From: an uncultured Bacteroidota bacterium
Lineage (GTDB): Bacteria; Bacteroidota; Bacteroidia; Flavobacteriales; Flavobacteriaceae
DNA length: 39,081 nt
Direction of reading: 5' to 3'
NCBI GenBank assembly: GCA_903879645.1
Contig: CAIRMK010000216.1
Span: forward strand, 1-39,081
Positions 1 to 10,800 of the stretch are shown here, in pieces. A program made the translations under genes and the position numbers. Position 1 is the stretch's first letter, and the number at the start of each line of letters is the position of its first letter. The notes beneath the pieces were generated by a model. That model saw only the letters and a list, made by a program, of their open reading frames with translations. It ran no database searches and was not told the origin of the DNA.

Positions 1-65
1 CAGAGTTGCTTAGGATATTTTCCTTCAAAATTTTGAATCTGTTCTAGAGTTAACTTTTCGCTCAT
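1..65 (-). CDS. POT-family peptide transporter, N-terminal fragment cut by window edge
   Basis: An ATG at 65-63 on the minus strand opens a reading frame that runs off the window after about 21 codons. The visible residues begin MSEKLTLEQIQ and end with GKYPKQL followed by TG, which fits a Trp codon. GKYPKQLW directly before the first membrane segment is what I expect at the start of Flavobacteriia proton-dependent oligopeptide transporters, and the next gene upstream is a complete POT transporter with a similar first few residues (MSEK). This is therefore probably the second of a tandem POT pair. A terminator-like hairpin separates the two. The ExxER signature lies outside the window, so the call rests on a short stretch and on context. 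Confidence 0.5.
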   Translation of the reverse strand, partial: MSEKLTLEQIQNFEGKYPKQL

Positions 66-84
66 ATTTATTTAATTTAAAAAA

Positions 85-112
85 CAAACCTACAAGTATT
101 CTTGTAGGTTTG
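85..112 (-). terminator. Intrinsic terminator between the two POT genes
   Basis: Perfect 12-base inverted repeat (85-96 and 101-112) with a 4-base loop, followed on the minus strand by a run of six T. It lies 28 bases after the stop of the POT gene at 141-1661 and ends 20 bases before the ATG at 65. It would stop or attenuate transcription into the next POT gene. Confidence 0.75.
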
Positions 113-140
113 AAAGATATAAAATATTTTTTAAAACAGA

Positions 141-1661
141 TTATCTATTTTCTACTTCTAAATCTACTCCTTCTACATGGTCATTGTGCATTCTTTTTTC
201 TAGCCAAGAGCTTAATACAAACAAAATTGCAGCAGCAGTTCCTGACATAATTATAAACAATACGAAGAATTCATATAAGTTTGTGATTTGGAATCCTATA
301 AAGTGTGTAGCCCCACCTTTACCATCTTCTCCACCTGGAATTAAGGAACTTAATGTTCCAGCAAATTTATTGGCAGCAGCATTAGCCAAAAACCAAGTTC
401 CCATCATTAATGAAGACAAACGTAAAGGAGCTAATTTTGACACCATTGACAAACCAATCGGAGACAAACATAATTCTCCAATAGTGTGAATGATATATAA
501 ACCAATCAACCACCACATTGAAACTTTATCACCTATTCCTAATCCTTTAACAGCAATAGCAATGACAACATATCCCATGGCTACCATAGCTAATCCAATT
601 GCCATTTTTTTAGGTGAAGATGGTTCTAATTTTCTTGCATATAAGAAACCCCAAACGATTGTCATTATTGGCGCCAAAGAAATAACTGCTAATGGATTTA
701 CAGATTGAAAATAAGAAGCAGGCATTTCCCAACCAAATATGGTTCTTTCAGTTTGTCTATCTGCAAATAAAGTCAATGATGCACCTGCTTGTTCAAAAGC
801 TCCCCAAAAGAAAATTACGAAGAACACAAGAATAAAAATCACCGTAATTCTCTGCGTTTCAATTTTTGACAAACTCTTATCACTAAAAATTATTATTGGC
901 ATTGCAACCATTGCACCATAAATAAAATAACTAATGATATCAATATCACTTTTGAACATTTGTTTAAAGTTCAACATAAAAAAGATAATAGCAATAGAAC
1001 CAACTATCATTCCGATACTTTTAGCATCAAGTTTTTTAACTGGTAAACCAATGTGTTTTCCTTCTTCCGAAATAAGGTATTTTTTTTGCCCAAAAACAAA
1101 AGCCACTAAACCTAATAGCATACCAATACAAGCTGCTAAAAATCCCCATTTGAAATCCATAGAACCACAAATTAAAGGAGAAAAGAACGCTCCAAGGTTG
1201 ATACCCATATAGAAAATAGTAAACGCACTATCAATTCTTCTATCGTTAGCTGGATATAATTGGCCCACCATTGTAGAAATGTTTGGTTTGAAGAAACCAT
1301 TTCCAATAATGATAGCTGTTAATCCCATCCACATAAGTGAAACACCACCATCAGCTCCAGCTGAAGCACTTAAAAACATAAAGAACTGACCTAATGCCAT
1401 CAACAAACCTCCAATAACAATACTTCTTCTGTTTCCTAAAAATTTATCACAAAGGTATCCTCCTAAAAGAGGTGTTAAATATACTAATCCTGTGTAACTT
1501 CCATAAATTTGAGAGGCATCAGCATCTTTCATCATTAAAATTTTAGTCATAAATAGAATAAAGATTGCTCTCATTCCATAATAACTGAATCGCTCCCACA
1601 TTTCTGTGAAGAAAAGGAAATATAACCCTTTAGGATGTCCTGTTTTTATTTTCTCACTCAT
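141..1661 (-). CDS. POT/PTR2-family proton-coupled di-/tripeptide transporter
   Basis: 506 residues, polytopic, the usual size for bacterial POT (MFS) transporters that bring di- and tripeptides into the cytoplasm with protons. The POT signature ExxER-F-x-YYG is present at about residues 20-29 (E20, E23, R24), followed by the second PTR2 signature, FYMGINLGAFFSPL, in the fourth or fifth helix region. Many hydrophobic helices follow to the C-terminus. The gene starts 20 bases after the stop of the DPP-IV-type peptidase gene, so the two are very likely cotranscribed. The enzyme frees dipeptides outside the cytoplasm and this protein would import them. A terminator-like hairpin lies just beyond the stop. 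The substrate beyond small peptides cannot be read from sequence. Confidence 0.93.
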   Translation of the reverse strand: MSEKIKTGHPKGLYFLFFTEMWERFSYYGMRAIFILFMTKILMMKDADASQIYGSYTGLVYLTPLLGGYLCDKFLGNRRSIVIGGLLMALGQFFMFLSASAGADGGVSLMWMGLTAIIIGNGFFKPNISTMVGQLYPANDRRIDSAFTIFYMGINLGAFFSPLICGSMDFKWGFLAACIGMLLGLVAFVFGQKKYLISEEGKHIGLPVKKLDAKSIGMIVGSIAIIFFMLNFKQMFKSDIDIISYFIYGAMVAMPIIIFSDKSLSKIETQRITVIFILVFFVIFFWGAFEQAGASLTLFADRQTERTIFGWEMPASYFQSVNPLAVISLAPIMTIVWGFLYARKLEPSSPKKMAIGLAMVAMGYVVIAIAVKGLGIGDKVSMWWLIGLYIIHTIGELCLSPIGLSMVSKLAPLRLSSLMMGTWFLANAAANKFAGTLSSLIPGGEDGKGGATHFIGFQITNLYEFFVLFIIMSGTAAAILFVLSSWLEKRMHNDHVEGVDLEVENR

Positions 1662-1681
1662 TTTAAATTGTTTTAGTTTGT

Positions 1682-3850
1682 TTATAGTTTCTCTTTAATA
1701 AAATTTGTCATCTTGTTAAACAACTGAATTCTGGTTTTACCGCCGTATATTCCGTGGTTTTTGTCGGGATAAACCGCCCAGTCGAATTGTTTGTTGGCTT
1801 GAACTAATGCTTCTATAAATTGCATTGAGTTTTGAAAATGCACATTATCATCAGCCGTTCCATGAATTAAAAGAAAATTACCTTTCAATTTACTCGCAAA
1901 ATTTATTGGCGAATTATTATCATATCCATTGGCATTTTCTTGTGGTGTTTGCATGTAACGCTCCGTATAAATGCTATCATAGAATCTCCAATTGGTAACG
2001 GGAGCAACTGCAATAGCCATTTTAAATACATCGGCCCCTTTTAAAATACAATTACTTGCCATAAATCCACCAAATGACCAGCCAAATATACCAATTCTAG
2101 TTTTATCTACATAACTATAATTTCCGATTACTTTAGCGGCATCAATTTGATCTTCTACTTCATATTTTCCTAATTCTTTTTGTGTCAATTTTTTGAAAGC
2201 AGCTCCTTTAAAACCTGTTCCTCTTCCATCTACACAAACCGTGATATACCCTTGTTGGGATAACATCATAAACCAATAATCATTTGTATCTAACCAATCT
2301 TTAGCTACTTGTTGAGAACCTGGTCCAGAATATTGATACATAAATACAGGGTATTTCTTAGTCGCATCGAAATCTTTTGGTTTAATCATCCAAGCATTCA
2401 ATTTGTTTCCTTTTTCAGTAGTCAATTCAAAGAATTCTTTGGTTGGCAAATTGTACTTTTTCAATTTATCTACTAATTCAGTATTGTCAACAATTGCCTG
2501 AATTTGTTTTCCATCTTTTGAAGTATTTAATGTATAAGTAGGAGGGACTGTTGGACAAGAATAGGTATTGATAAAATAATCATAATTTGGACTGAAAGTT
2601 GCCGAATTCGTACCCATTTGTTGTGATAGTTTTACTTTGTTTTTTCCGTCTAAACTAATTTTATAAACATCTCTAAGGGTGGAACCATTTTCGGTAGATT
2701 GGAAATATATTGTTTTTGTTTTTTCGTCAAAACCATAATAGGAAGTTACTTCCCAATTGCCTTTAGTGACTTGGTTTTTTAGCTTACCTGTTTTATCATA
2801 TAAATAAATATGGTTGTAACCATCTTTTTCAGAAGTCCAGATATAACTATTGTCTTTCAAAAAAGTTAAGTTGTCGGTTACATCAATATAAGCAGTATCT
2901 TTTTCATTCATGACTACTTTTGCATCGCCAGTAGTTCCATCTACAAAAATCAAATCTAAATTGTCTTGGTGACGATTCAATACTTGTGTACAAAGTACAT
3001 TAGCATCGTTTGTCCATTTCATTCTAGCGATATAAAAATCGGAGTAGTTTCCTAAATGAATTGCCTTTGAAGTAGCACCCGCTACATCATAAACAAACAA
3101 AGAAACGACAGCATTTTTTTCTCCTGCTTTAGGATATTTGAATGTTTCAACGGTTGGATATAAATCTTTATGATAAATATTCATAGAAAATTCTGGCACT
3201 TCACTTTCATCAAAACGAATGTAGGCTAACTTTTTACTATCAGCACTCCAATCGAAAGCTCTTACGAAAGCAAATTCTTCTTCATATACCCAATCCGTGA
3301 TTCCGTTGATGATAGAATTTTTCTTACCATCTGTGGTAACTTGAGTAGTTTTTTTAGAAGCTAAATCGTAAACATATAAATTGTTCGATTTCGCATAACC
3401 AATTTTACTTCCATCTGGAGAAAAGGTTGGTTCTTGAACTTGTTCAAATAATTTGCTTATTTCTTTGGTTACAGTATTATACAAATAATAATCAGCCGTA
3501 AAAGAATGACGAAAAATTTGATTGGTTTTATTTGCAAACAATATCTGTTTTTCATCTTTACTAAAGGTATAACTATCAATTCCTTCTGATAAGGAAGCGA
3601 TGTTTTTAGTGTCAATTAAAGTCGTAACTTTTTTTAGAGTGGCATAGTCATATAAATCAATTTGTTGGCTTCTGCTAACTCTGTCAGAGTTTAATATTGT
3701 ATATTGATTGGTATTTTTTAAGGCTTGAAGTTCATCCATCCCTTTGGCTCGAAAAGCTCCTGTATAGATATCTTCAATTGTTATTTTTTGTTGTGCAACT
3801 ACTGAAAAAGTAGTCAGAACAAACAGAGTAATAAGTTGTAATGATTTCAT
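1682..3850 (-). CDS. Dipeptidyl peptidase IV-type serine peptidase (S9 family), exported
   Basis: 722 residues, close to the usual 710-740 of bacterial DPP-IV. A typical signal peptide is seen (MKSLQLITLF..., ending near VVAQ), so the protein acts in the periplasm or outside. The N-terminal two thirds has the low-complexity look of a beta-propeller and carries the VYEEEF Glu-Glu pair that anchors the substrate amino terminus in S9B enzymes. The C-terminal alpha/beta hydrolase domain has the nucleophile motif GWSFGG (Ser592), the acid in HGTADDN (about residue 667) and the catalytic His in DKNHGIYGG. The family removes X-Pro or X-Ala dipeptides from peptide N-termini. It is the promoter-proximal gene of a unit with the POT transporter. 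The C-terminus shows no type IX sorting domain. Confidence 0.93.
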   Translation of the reverse strand: MKSLQLITLFVLTTFSVVAQQKITIEDIYTGAFRAKGMDELQALKNTNQYTILNSDRVSRSQQIDLYDYATLKKVTTLIDTKNIASLSEGIDSYTFSKDEKQILFANKTNQIFRHSFTADYYLYNTVTKEISKLFEQVQEPTFSPDGSKIGYAKSNNLYVYDLASKKTTQVTTDGKKNSIINGITDWVYEEEFAFVRAFDWSADSKKLAYIRFDESEVPEFSMNIYHKDLYPTVETFKYPKAGEKNAVVSLFVYDVAGATSKAIHLGNYSDFYIARMKWTNDANVLCTQVLNRHQDNLDLIFVDGTTGDAKVVMNEKDTAYIDVTDNLTFLKDNSYIWTSEKDGYNHIYLYDKTGKLKNQVTKGNWEVTSYYGFDEKTKTIYFQSTENGSTLRDVYKISLDGKNKVKLSQQMGTNSATFSPNYDYFINTYSCPTVPPTYTLNTSKDGKQIQAIVDNTELVDKLKKYNLPTKEFFELTTEKGNKLNAWMIKPKDFDATKKYPVFMYQYSGPGSQQVAKDWLDTNDYWFMMLSQQGYITVCVDGRGTGFKGAAFKKLTQKELGKYEVEDQIDAAKVIGNYSYVDKTRIGIFGWSFGGFMASNCILKGADVFKMAIAVAPVTNWRFYDSIYTERYMQTPQENANGYDNNSPINFASKLKGNFLLIHGTADDNVHFQNSMQFIEALVQANKQFDWAVYPDKNHGIYGGKTRIQLFNKMTNFIKEKL

Positions 3851-3982
3851 TTTTTTTATTTATTATAAAAGACACCAATTTTAGTGAAAAAATTGCAAAT
3901 AATACGTATTTCTTGTTGGAAATAATATTTTGAAGAGGAATGAAATTTTATTATTTACTAGAAATGAGTGAAAGGAATAAAA

Positions 3983-4016
3983 AAAACCGTTTCAAGTTTA
4001 ATTTTGAGACGGTTTT
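3983..4016 (-). terminator. Intrinsic terminator after the VanZ-like gene
   Basis: Inverted repeat of 13 bases (3983-3995 and 4004-4016) with one G-T wobble, followed on the minus strand by about eight T. The stem overlaps the stop codon of the VanZ-like gene, a compact end to the gcvH-vanZ unit. Confidence 0.75.
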
Positions 4017-4381
4017 CTTTTATTGTATTTATAAATTGAAGTAATAAAAAATAATCCAATTATGGCTCCAATTGAATTGGCCGCGGCATCCATAACTTCT
4101 GGTGATCGAGTTTTTGTAAACCCTTGACAAATCTCCATGAAGATTCCATATCCTATGGCAGCGAGTACAACAATTAGATTTGTTTTTTTAGAAACATGTA
4201 TTCCTTTTGCAACTAAAAACCATAAAACAACAAAAACAAAATAAAATGTAAAATGTACATATTTGTCTTTGTTAGGTATTTTAATTGAACTTCCAATATT
4301 CCCTAAGCTAATTAAACTTAAAACTGTAATCATTACAGTCCAAAGAATAGCCAATAGAAGACATGTTTTTTTTTTAAGCAC
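3998..4381 (-). CDS. VanZ-like family membrane protein
   Basis: 127 residues with four hydrophobic segments. The family pattern is visible: an early DKYVHF motif at the start of the second helix, then GIFMEICQ and a following R..E..D..AN..GA stretch before the last helix. VanZ is named for a teicoplanin-resistance gene, but short stand-alone members such as this have no assigned function and should not be read as resistance genes. The start overlaps the last 8 bases of gcvH, so the two are translationally linked. No functional tie between a glycine-cleavage protein and this membrane protein is evident from sequence. Confidence 0.85.
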   Translation of the reverse strand: MLKKKTCLLLAILWTVMITVLSLISLGNIGSSIKIPNKDKYVHFTFYFVFVVLWFLVAKGIHVSKKTNLIVVLAAIGYGIFMEICQGFTKTRSPEVMDAAANSIGAIIGLFFITSIYKYNKRKPSQN

Positions 4382-4754
4382 CTATTAAATCTCCGTAAGC
4401 TTCATGGCTTAATAATTCATCCCATTGAGAAAGATGAGAAACTTTTACTTTAACCATCCAACCTTTACCGTAAGGATCAGAGTTAACGGTTTCTGGGTTG
4501 CGTTCTAAATCGTCATTAAACTCAATGATTTCTCCAGACATTGGCAAGAATAAATCGGATACCGTTTTTACAGCTTCGACAGTTCCAAAAACTTCATCTT
4601 TATCTAAAGTTTGGTCTAAGGTTTCTACTTCAACATAAACGATATCTCCAAGTTCGCTTTGTGCAAAATCTGTAATTCCGATAGTAGCAATGTCACCATC
4701 AATTGCAATCCATTCGTGGTCTTTAGTGTATTTTAAATTAGCTGGTATGTTCAT
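4374..4754 (-). CDS. gcvH: Glycine cleavage system H protein
   Basis: 126 residues, the normal size. GcvH is the lipoyl carrier that moves the aminomethyl group of glycine between the P, T and L proteins in the cytoplasm. The lipoylation site is Lys63 in [11 protein letters not shown], and the opening YTKDHEW and the IGITDFAQ stretch are typical. The P, T and L genes are not in the window, so gcvH is unlinked from its partners here. It lies between sprA and a VanZ-like gene, overlapping the latter by 8 bases. A -7-like element lies 25 bases upstream of the start, so it may have its own promoter as well as readthrough from sprA. Confidence 0.97.
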   Translation of the reverse strand: MNIPANLKYTKDHEWIAIDGDIATIGITDFAQSELGDIVYVEVETLDQTLDKDEVFGTVEAVKTVSDLFLPMSGEIIEFNDDLERNPETVNSDPYGKGWMVKVKVSHLSQWDELLSHEAYGDLIGA

Positions 4755-4779
4755 TTGTTTGTGTGTTTTAAATTCGGGT

Positions 4780-4787
4780 CAAATGTA
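4780..4787 (-). promoter_or_regulatory. Putative -7 element for gcvH
   Basis: On the minus strand this reads TACATTTG, an exact TAnnTTTG, 25 bases before the gcvH ATG. I found no TTG at the usual upstream spacing, so only the -7 half is supported. Confidence 0.45.
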
Positions 4788-4831
4788 TTGTTTATTCTTA
4801 AATCTATAAAAGTATTCTATTACAATTTTCA

Positions 4832-7800
4832 TTAATTTCCAAAGTTATATCGCAATGTAAATCCACCTTTAATATTTGTCATAGGGAAAGATGTAGAAAT
4901 TACAGCTTTGGAGAAAGAATGATTATAGTAAAGTATTATAGTTAAGTTTTTACTTAAAGAATAGTCAGCAGTTAATTTTCCAGTCCAAATGTTTTGACCA
5001 CCTCCCAATTGATTGTTGTCATAATCTAAATAACGAACAATAGTTTTATTATTTCGATAAGAGAAATCAATCTTTAAATTAATATCACTTTTAATAATAC
5101 CTGTTGGATCATCTGAAAGTTTACTTGAAAATATCACATCTTTAAATCGATATCCTGTTCCAATTACATATTCAATACCTTTTACTTCCGTTAATAAATT
5201 ATTATCAAAACTCAAAGATAGTGCTCTATCTTTTTTAACTTCAGCAAGGAATTTGAATGAACTTTTTGTTTCTAAATCTAATTTAATTAAAGGATTAAAT
5301 TGCTCAACTAAATTGACATTTCCAATAATTGTTTGACTATAGAAATTACCATTAAGAGGATTAATTTCATTGGCATGTTGATTATAGTCTAGATTAGAAC
5401 GGAAAGAATTAATGGTATAAGAAGCCATATATCCATGTTGAATTGAAAAACGCTTAAATTTATCTTTGAAAAATTGATAACGCATCAACCCACTATATTT
5501 TATATTCCAGTTTGGAATAGGAATATTTCTGAAAATTCCTAAAGAAACATTTGAAGCGTTACTTCCAGTATATGCAGCCAAAAATGCAGGTAATAGAACT
5601 TCTTGTTTGTTTTTTCCGAAACCAGAAGGATATCCATTAGCATCCAATGAATAAGAAGTGCCATTATAATAATTTTGAGCTAATCTATCGGCAATAATTA
5701 TTCTATTATTTCTAAAATCATCAAAAGCAGCTGAACCAAATTCATCACTATGTTTAAAGGCTGTTTTAATTAAAACTGTTGAAATGGCAAAGTTTCCAGT
5801 ATCATAAGGTGATCTAGAATTATATTGTCCATTAGTTACATCATATTGTTCTGAATAATTATCTGCATAAGTTCTTTTACCCGTTAAATCAATTTTAAAA
5901 TCTGGAAATAAATCCATATTAGCTGTAAAATCTAGAGTTCTAGTAATGGTATGCAAATAATTTTGATTAAAATTAGGGTAATTTGTTAGCCATCCTTTTT
6001 CAGCTGCAGCAAAACGAACATCATCTTGTCCTCCAAAAGCAAAACCTAACGAAGGCTTAGCACTTCCAAAAAAACCAACACTAGGTAAGAATCCGGGTAA
6101 GGAAGTTCCTTCGTTTTGTGTGTAATTTATTTGAATATTTTTAATACTAGTAACAATACCGATTAACCCATTTAAAAATGGATTTACATCTTTTGTGGGA
6201 ACTGCTTTTACACTATTAATTTTTTCACCAGGTTTAGGTGGGCCAATTGGAGCTGTTTTCACTTGTTTTTTCTCTTTAGAAAGACCAATGTATTTATAAA
6301 AAGACTCCATGTTCAATTGGGTGTTTAATTTATGAGCCCCCGAATTTTGAATTGAATTACCTAAATTGTATGTAATACCATCATCTCCAACAGCTGAAGA
6401 TAAGGCAGTAGAAGAACGTTGCCAACTGTAAGTTCCAATATAAGTATAGTTAGATTTAACAAAAGTCAAGAAAGGAATTTTATTTATTGGCAATTCATAA
6501 TTTACTGTAATTTGCTGATTATGTTGATTTGGTATTCCGGGATTCCAATAATCTGTCCATATTGTATAAGAGTTGTCAGGCACATTGTTTTCATTCATAT
6601 AATTTTTAACAATGTTATTTGAAGTTGCATTAAAGTTGATTTTTAAAGCTTTAGTAAGATTATAATTGAATCCATATTGATAATTGAATAAAAAATTTCT
6701 TTGGTATAAAGCATCTAATCCTATTCCTTCTACATCAACTAATCTGAATTGTTGTCTGTTAAATTGTCTTGTAATATTAGAACTAAAAGTAATATTTGTA
6801 GGAACGTAATTAAAATTGAAATCGCTTAATAATTTCCAATAGCTACTTTTTTTAAATCTTTTCACTTGTTTAAGCGGTTCTATAGGTTTGGCTTTAAAAG
6901 CAAAAGCATAATCAGCAGTAGTACTTACTTTTTGATCTGTATAATTTTCTAGTTCATAGTTATGTCTGTCTACTTCATTATAAGTATATGAAAGTGTTAA
7001 ATTTTCAGGGTCATAAAAATGAGGCGTAGCTTTTTCTGCTCTTTGTTTTTTAATCCCTATAAAATTAATGCTTTTTCTTTTTGTATAATCAATTGCTCTA
7101 TCTTTCAAATTTTTCTTTGCTGTCGCATCAGTAGTTTCATTAATCAATTGTTTTAATTCAATATCTTGATTAAAGGGGTCGTATTTTGGAGTAATGAATT
7201 CTTCTCCAATACTATAATTGAAAGGTAAATTCACTCCCCATTTTTTAGGTAATAACTTACCCAAGCTCATGTTAGAAACAATGTTATATTGTAAATCATC
7301 TTCCATACTTCTTTGTTGAGGCCCTTGTTCTAATGTGCCAAAACCAATAGTGCTCATTTTACCAGTAGCAGAAACGTTAGCAAAATCGGCGAAATTACCA
7401 TCCATATTTGCCACTGCAGCCATACCTCCTTTGTTGTCCATTTCAGAAAGGCGTAATTCATCAAACCAAGCCTCTCCTTTAAGCCTTCTTGGCATTAAAG
7501 GATGCTGAGGAGTAATCAAAACATTGGTTTGATTTTTTAATCCAAGCATTAAAGTACGAACTAGTCCAAAATTAGGATTACCTCTAATACCAAACCGCAT
7601 TTTATTGATTTTATTGGTGGCACTTGGGTCTAAATCTTCTTCGTTTGCCCAAAATATTTCACCTGGAGTTGTATATACATGGGACATTGCTAGCACTTTT
7701 AATTTAGTTAAAAGGGCTAATGATATTTCCATTTGATTGGCATCAGGCCAAACACCATTTGATGTGTTGTCGTTAAATTGAGTTACTTTTAAAGGGATTT

Positions 7801-10800
7801 CAACTTGATAGAAGTTGTCTATAAAATCGCCGCCAAAACGCATAAAAGCAACCATTTCATTATCTTGCAATGGATTATTATCAACAGGCGGAGCTAATGC
7901 TTCTGCATGCAAAAACATTCTTAATTTTTTATATTGGCGCATGTCTACACTTACGTTTTTGAACACTGCACGAGAATCTCCAGGCTCTAAACCATAATCA
8001 GTCAATGTACCTACTCTTATAGATAATGATTGTTCGTTTTGTGGGATAAGAGTATTATTATTATATAATTGTTCTAATGTAACTCCAGGAGGCAACACAT
8101 AATTGATTGGTGTTCTATTTCCGTTTTCTTGTGTGTTTATGGCAAATGAATCGTAATCAGTATTGTCATCAGTTATATCAGTGTCATTTGGGTCAAGAGA
8201 GGCATTATATTTAATCCAATCACCACGAACTAAATCTAAGGAACCAAAACGAACAGTCATTTGGTCAGAAAATTTAGTCATAAACATTCTCATAAAACGA
8301 ATTGAGCGAAAATCAGATATACCGCCTATAATGTTTGTCGGTTGGTTTATTGGAATTTTAAATTGAATCCATCTAGCGTTAGTAGTTTCACCACTTGGAA
8401 GAGATACTTGTGTTGGTAAAATATTAGTAATATAATTATTTCCTACACTTGCTAAATCTGCAGGACTAACTTTTATGCTATATTCATAATAAGCATTAAT
8501 AGTAGTCATGGTGTTATCTCTATTGATGTCTTCTACGTCAGGAACTGTAGTAGAACCTCTGTTGGTATCGGAAACATTTATTGGAGAATTCCCTTCCGTA
8601 CCATTATAGTTTTTATATCGATCAAAAATACTTCCTGTTGTATTTAAAAAATAAGTATAATCATCTGCTGCAGGGTCAAGAAAAGATGCAAATGCAGGAT
8701 ACTTAGCAGCTTCTTCTGCATCATTCAATCCGTTTAATCCGACATCTTGAGAAGTTCTATTGTCTTGATTAGAGTCAAATGCATAAATTAATGATTGTGA
8801 AGCAGGTGTATTTCCCCAAACTGTGGGGGTAGCTAAAGTTTGATTATTTCCAACACCATTTTCATAGAACTTTCTTCCGTCTTGAAGAATATCCTCGGAT
8901 ATTTCCCCTAAATTGAAATAAATTCTTCCAGTATTTCCATCAGCTGGTTTATTAGGATTACCTGGGTCAGTATAAGGGTCCATCATCCAAAATTGAATGT
9001 ATTCTACATTGGCTTGCTCAAAATTGGTTGAATTTAAAGCACGAACTATACCTCCGAAATTAGTTTCTGGATTTGGCAATATACCATTTGTTGCGGATGC
9101 AGGATTGAAGTTATAGGGACCACGCTCTTTTGGGAAATAGGTTAAATCTAATGTGTTAACTATTTGTGATTGCCCTGATGGAATAACCATTGATGGATAA
9201 AGTTCTTGACTATATACTCGTCTTGTGGAATTGTATGAAAAATCTTGATCAGACATTCCAGATGGTAATTGTGTATAGAAAATCGGGTCTATGGTATACC
9301 ATGCCATCTTTGCTCTTTTGAACCCATAGTCTAAAGCATTTGAAGCTGCTCCAAAATCTTGATAATCTGTAATAGCTCCTGTAGTTGGTTTTACGGGTGT
9401 AGAAGATAAAAACCAAGAATAGGGTGATTTCATATCAATGTTGGTTTGTGATCCTTCAAAATCTTCTACATAAACGGTAGATTCTCCATTGAATTTATCT
9501 GCTTTAGGGGTGCCAGGTTTTAAATAAGCCACTTCACCTCTAAAAGAAAAGTTTGAAGGTACATCAGTATCCATATTTGGTAATTTATTTACCAAACGGG
9601 TAAAGAAAGGTATTTGAGTAGAATAACTAGTATTTAAACCATAGATAGTATTGTTAACAGATTCATGACCATAAGTTGTTTTTTGAGTATATGGTCTCTC
9701 AGACAGTTTTAACATAGTGGCACCAACAAGAAATTTATCTGTAAATTTGTGTTCTACATTTACACCATAAAAACGTTTGGTTTGTTGTCCAAAAGATGAG
9801 TTGTTTTCTACAGATACTACTATTGGAGTATTTGAAGCTGACAAGGCTGGGTCAAGTATTTGGACTCTTCCTGCTTGATAATTTACTGTGTAATCAACTC
9901 CTTCAACTAATTTTCTTCCACCCGCAGTAACAGAAACCGAGCCTTTTGGTACGTTAAATGCGCCTAGGGGAATACCATCTCCTCCCGAAGATTTGAAAGT
10001 TCCTCTTAATTCAAATTTGTTTTTCTGACTATCTTGTAATGCAGCTGTTTGAGATGTTTTATATAAACTCGTATAAACATATTTTAGCTGATTTTCATTA
10101 TAGGGTGGAGGTGAAGTCAAGTAATCATCATAGTTTTCTAAAGGACTATTTCTTAATTTTTCAAATAAGTGTCTTCCAAATGGTTCTGCTGAGGTAAAAA
10201 TAATTCTACCATTTTGTTGGTCAACTGTTAGGCCTGGTAAAAAATCGAAGAAACCATCACCATCTTGTTGAGGGTCATTGCTAAAGTTTAATCTATCTAA
10301 ATCAAATACTCTTAACAGAGGAGTTTCTTCAATACCTAGAGGAAGTGCTGGCGCGGTAGAACTAGCTTTAGTAATATAATTTAAAGGAGATGGATCGCTA
10401 TATAGAATATTGAACTTGAAATCTTCTTTTTGCATTTGAAAACCACTCGGGATTTGATAGATATTTTTCATCATCAATCCCCAGATTGGTTTTGTTACAT
10501 CTGTCAAACTACTTTTAAGTAATTTTAAAACTAATGATTGTGTAGTTGGAATTCCAGTAGCACTCACTTGAGTTGCTTCAACACCATCTGTTCCAAATTC
10601 ACCCACCTGATATACTTGATCACCCACAGTATATTGATAAGCAACAGCAAGAACCTCATCATTTGCCAAACGCTGTTGCAATGATATATAACCCAACTGA
10701 GCGTTATAAGTAAACTCGTTTGGCAGTAATTTTCTTGCATTTTCCAGTTTAGAATAATCGGCACCTTCATTAACAGCTACTGAATTGTTGAAACCAACAT

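Noticed and set aside
3998-4381. Glycopeptide-resistance gene vanZ
   Set aside because: It only has the VanZ-like membrane fold; none of the vanA cluster genes is present and short homologues are common housekeeping-type proteins.
10564-10770. 68-residue minus-strand frame within sprA
   Set aside because: Out-of-frame shadow fully inside the intact sprA frame.
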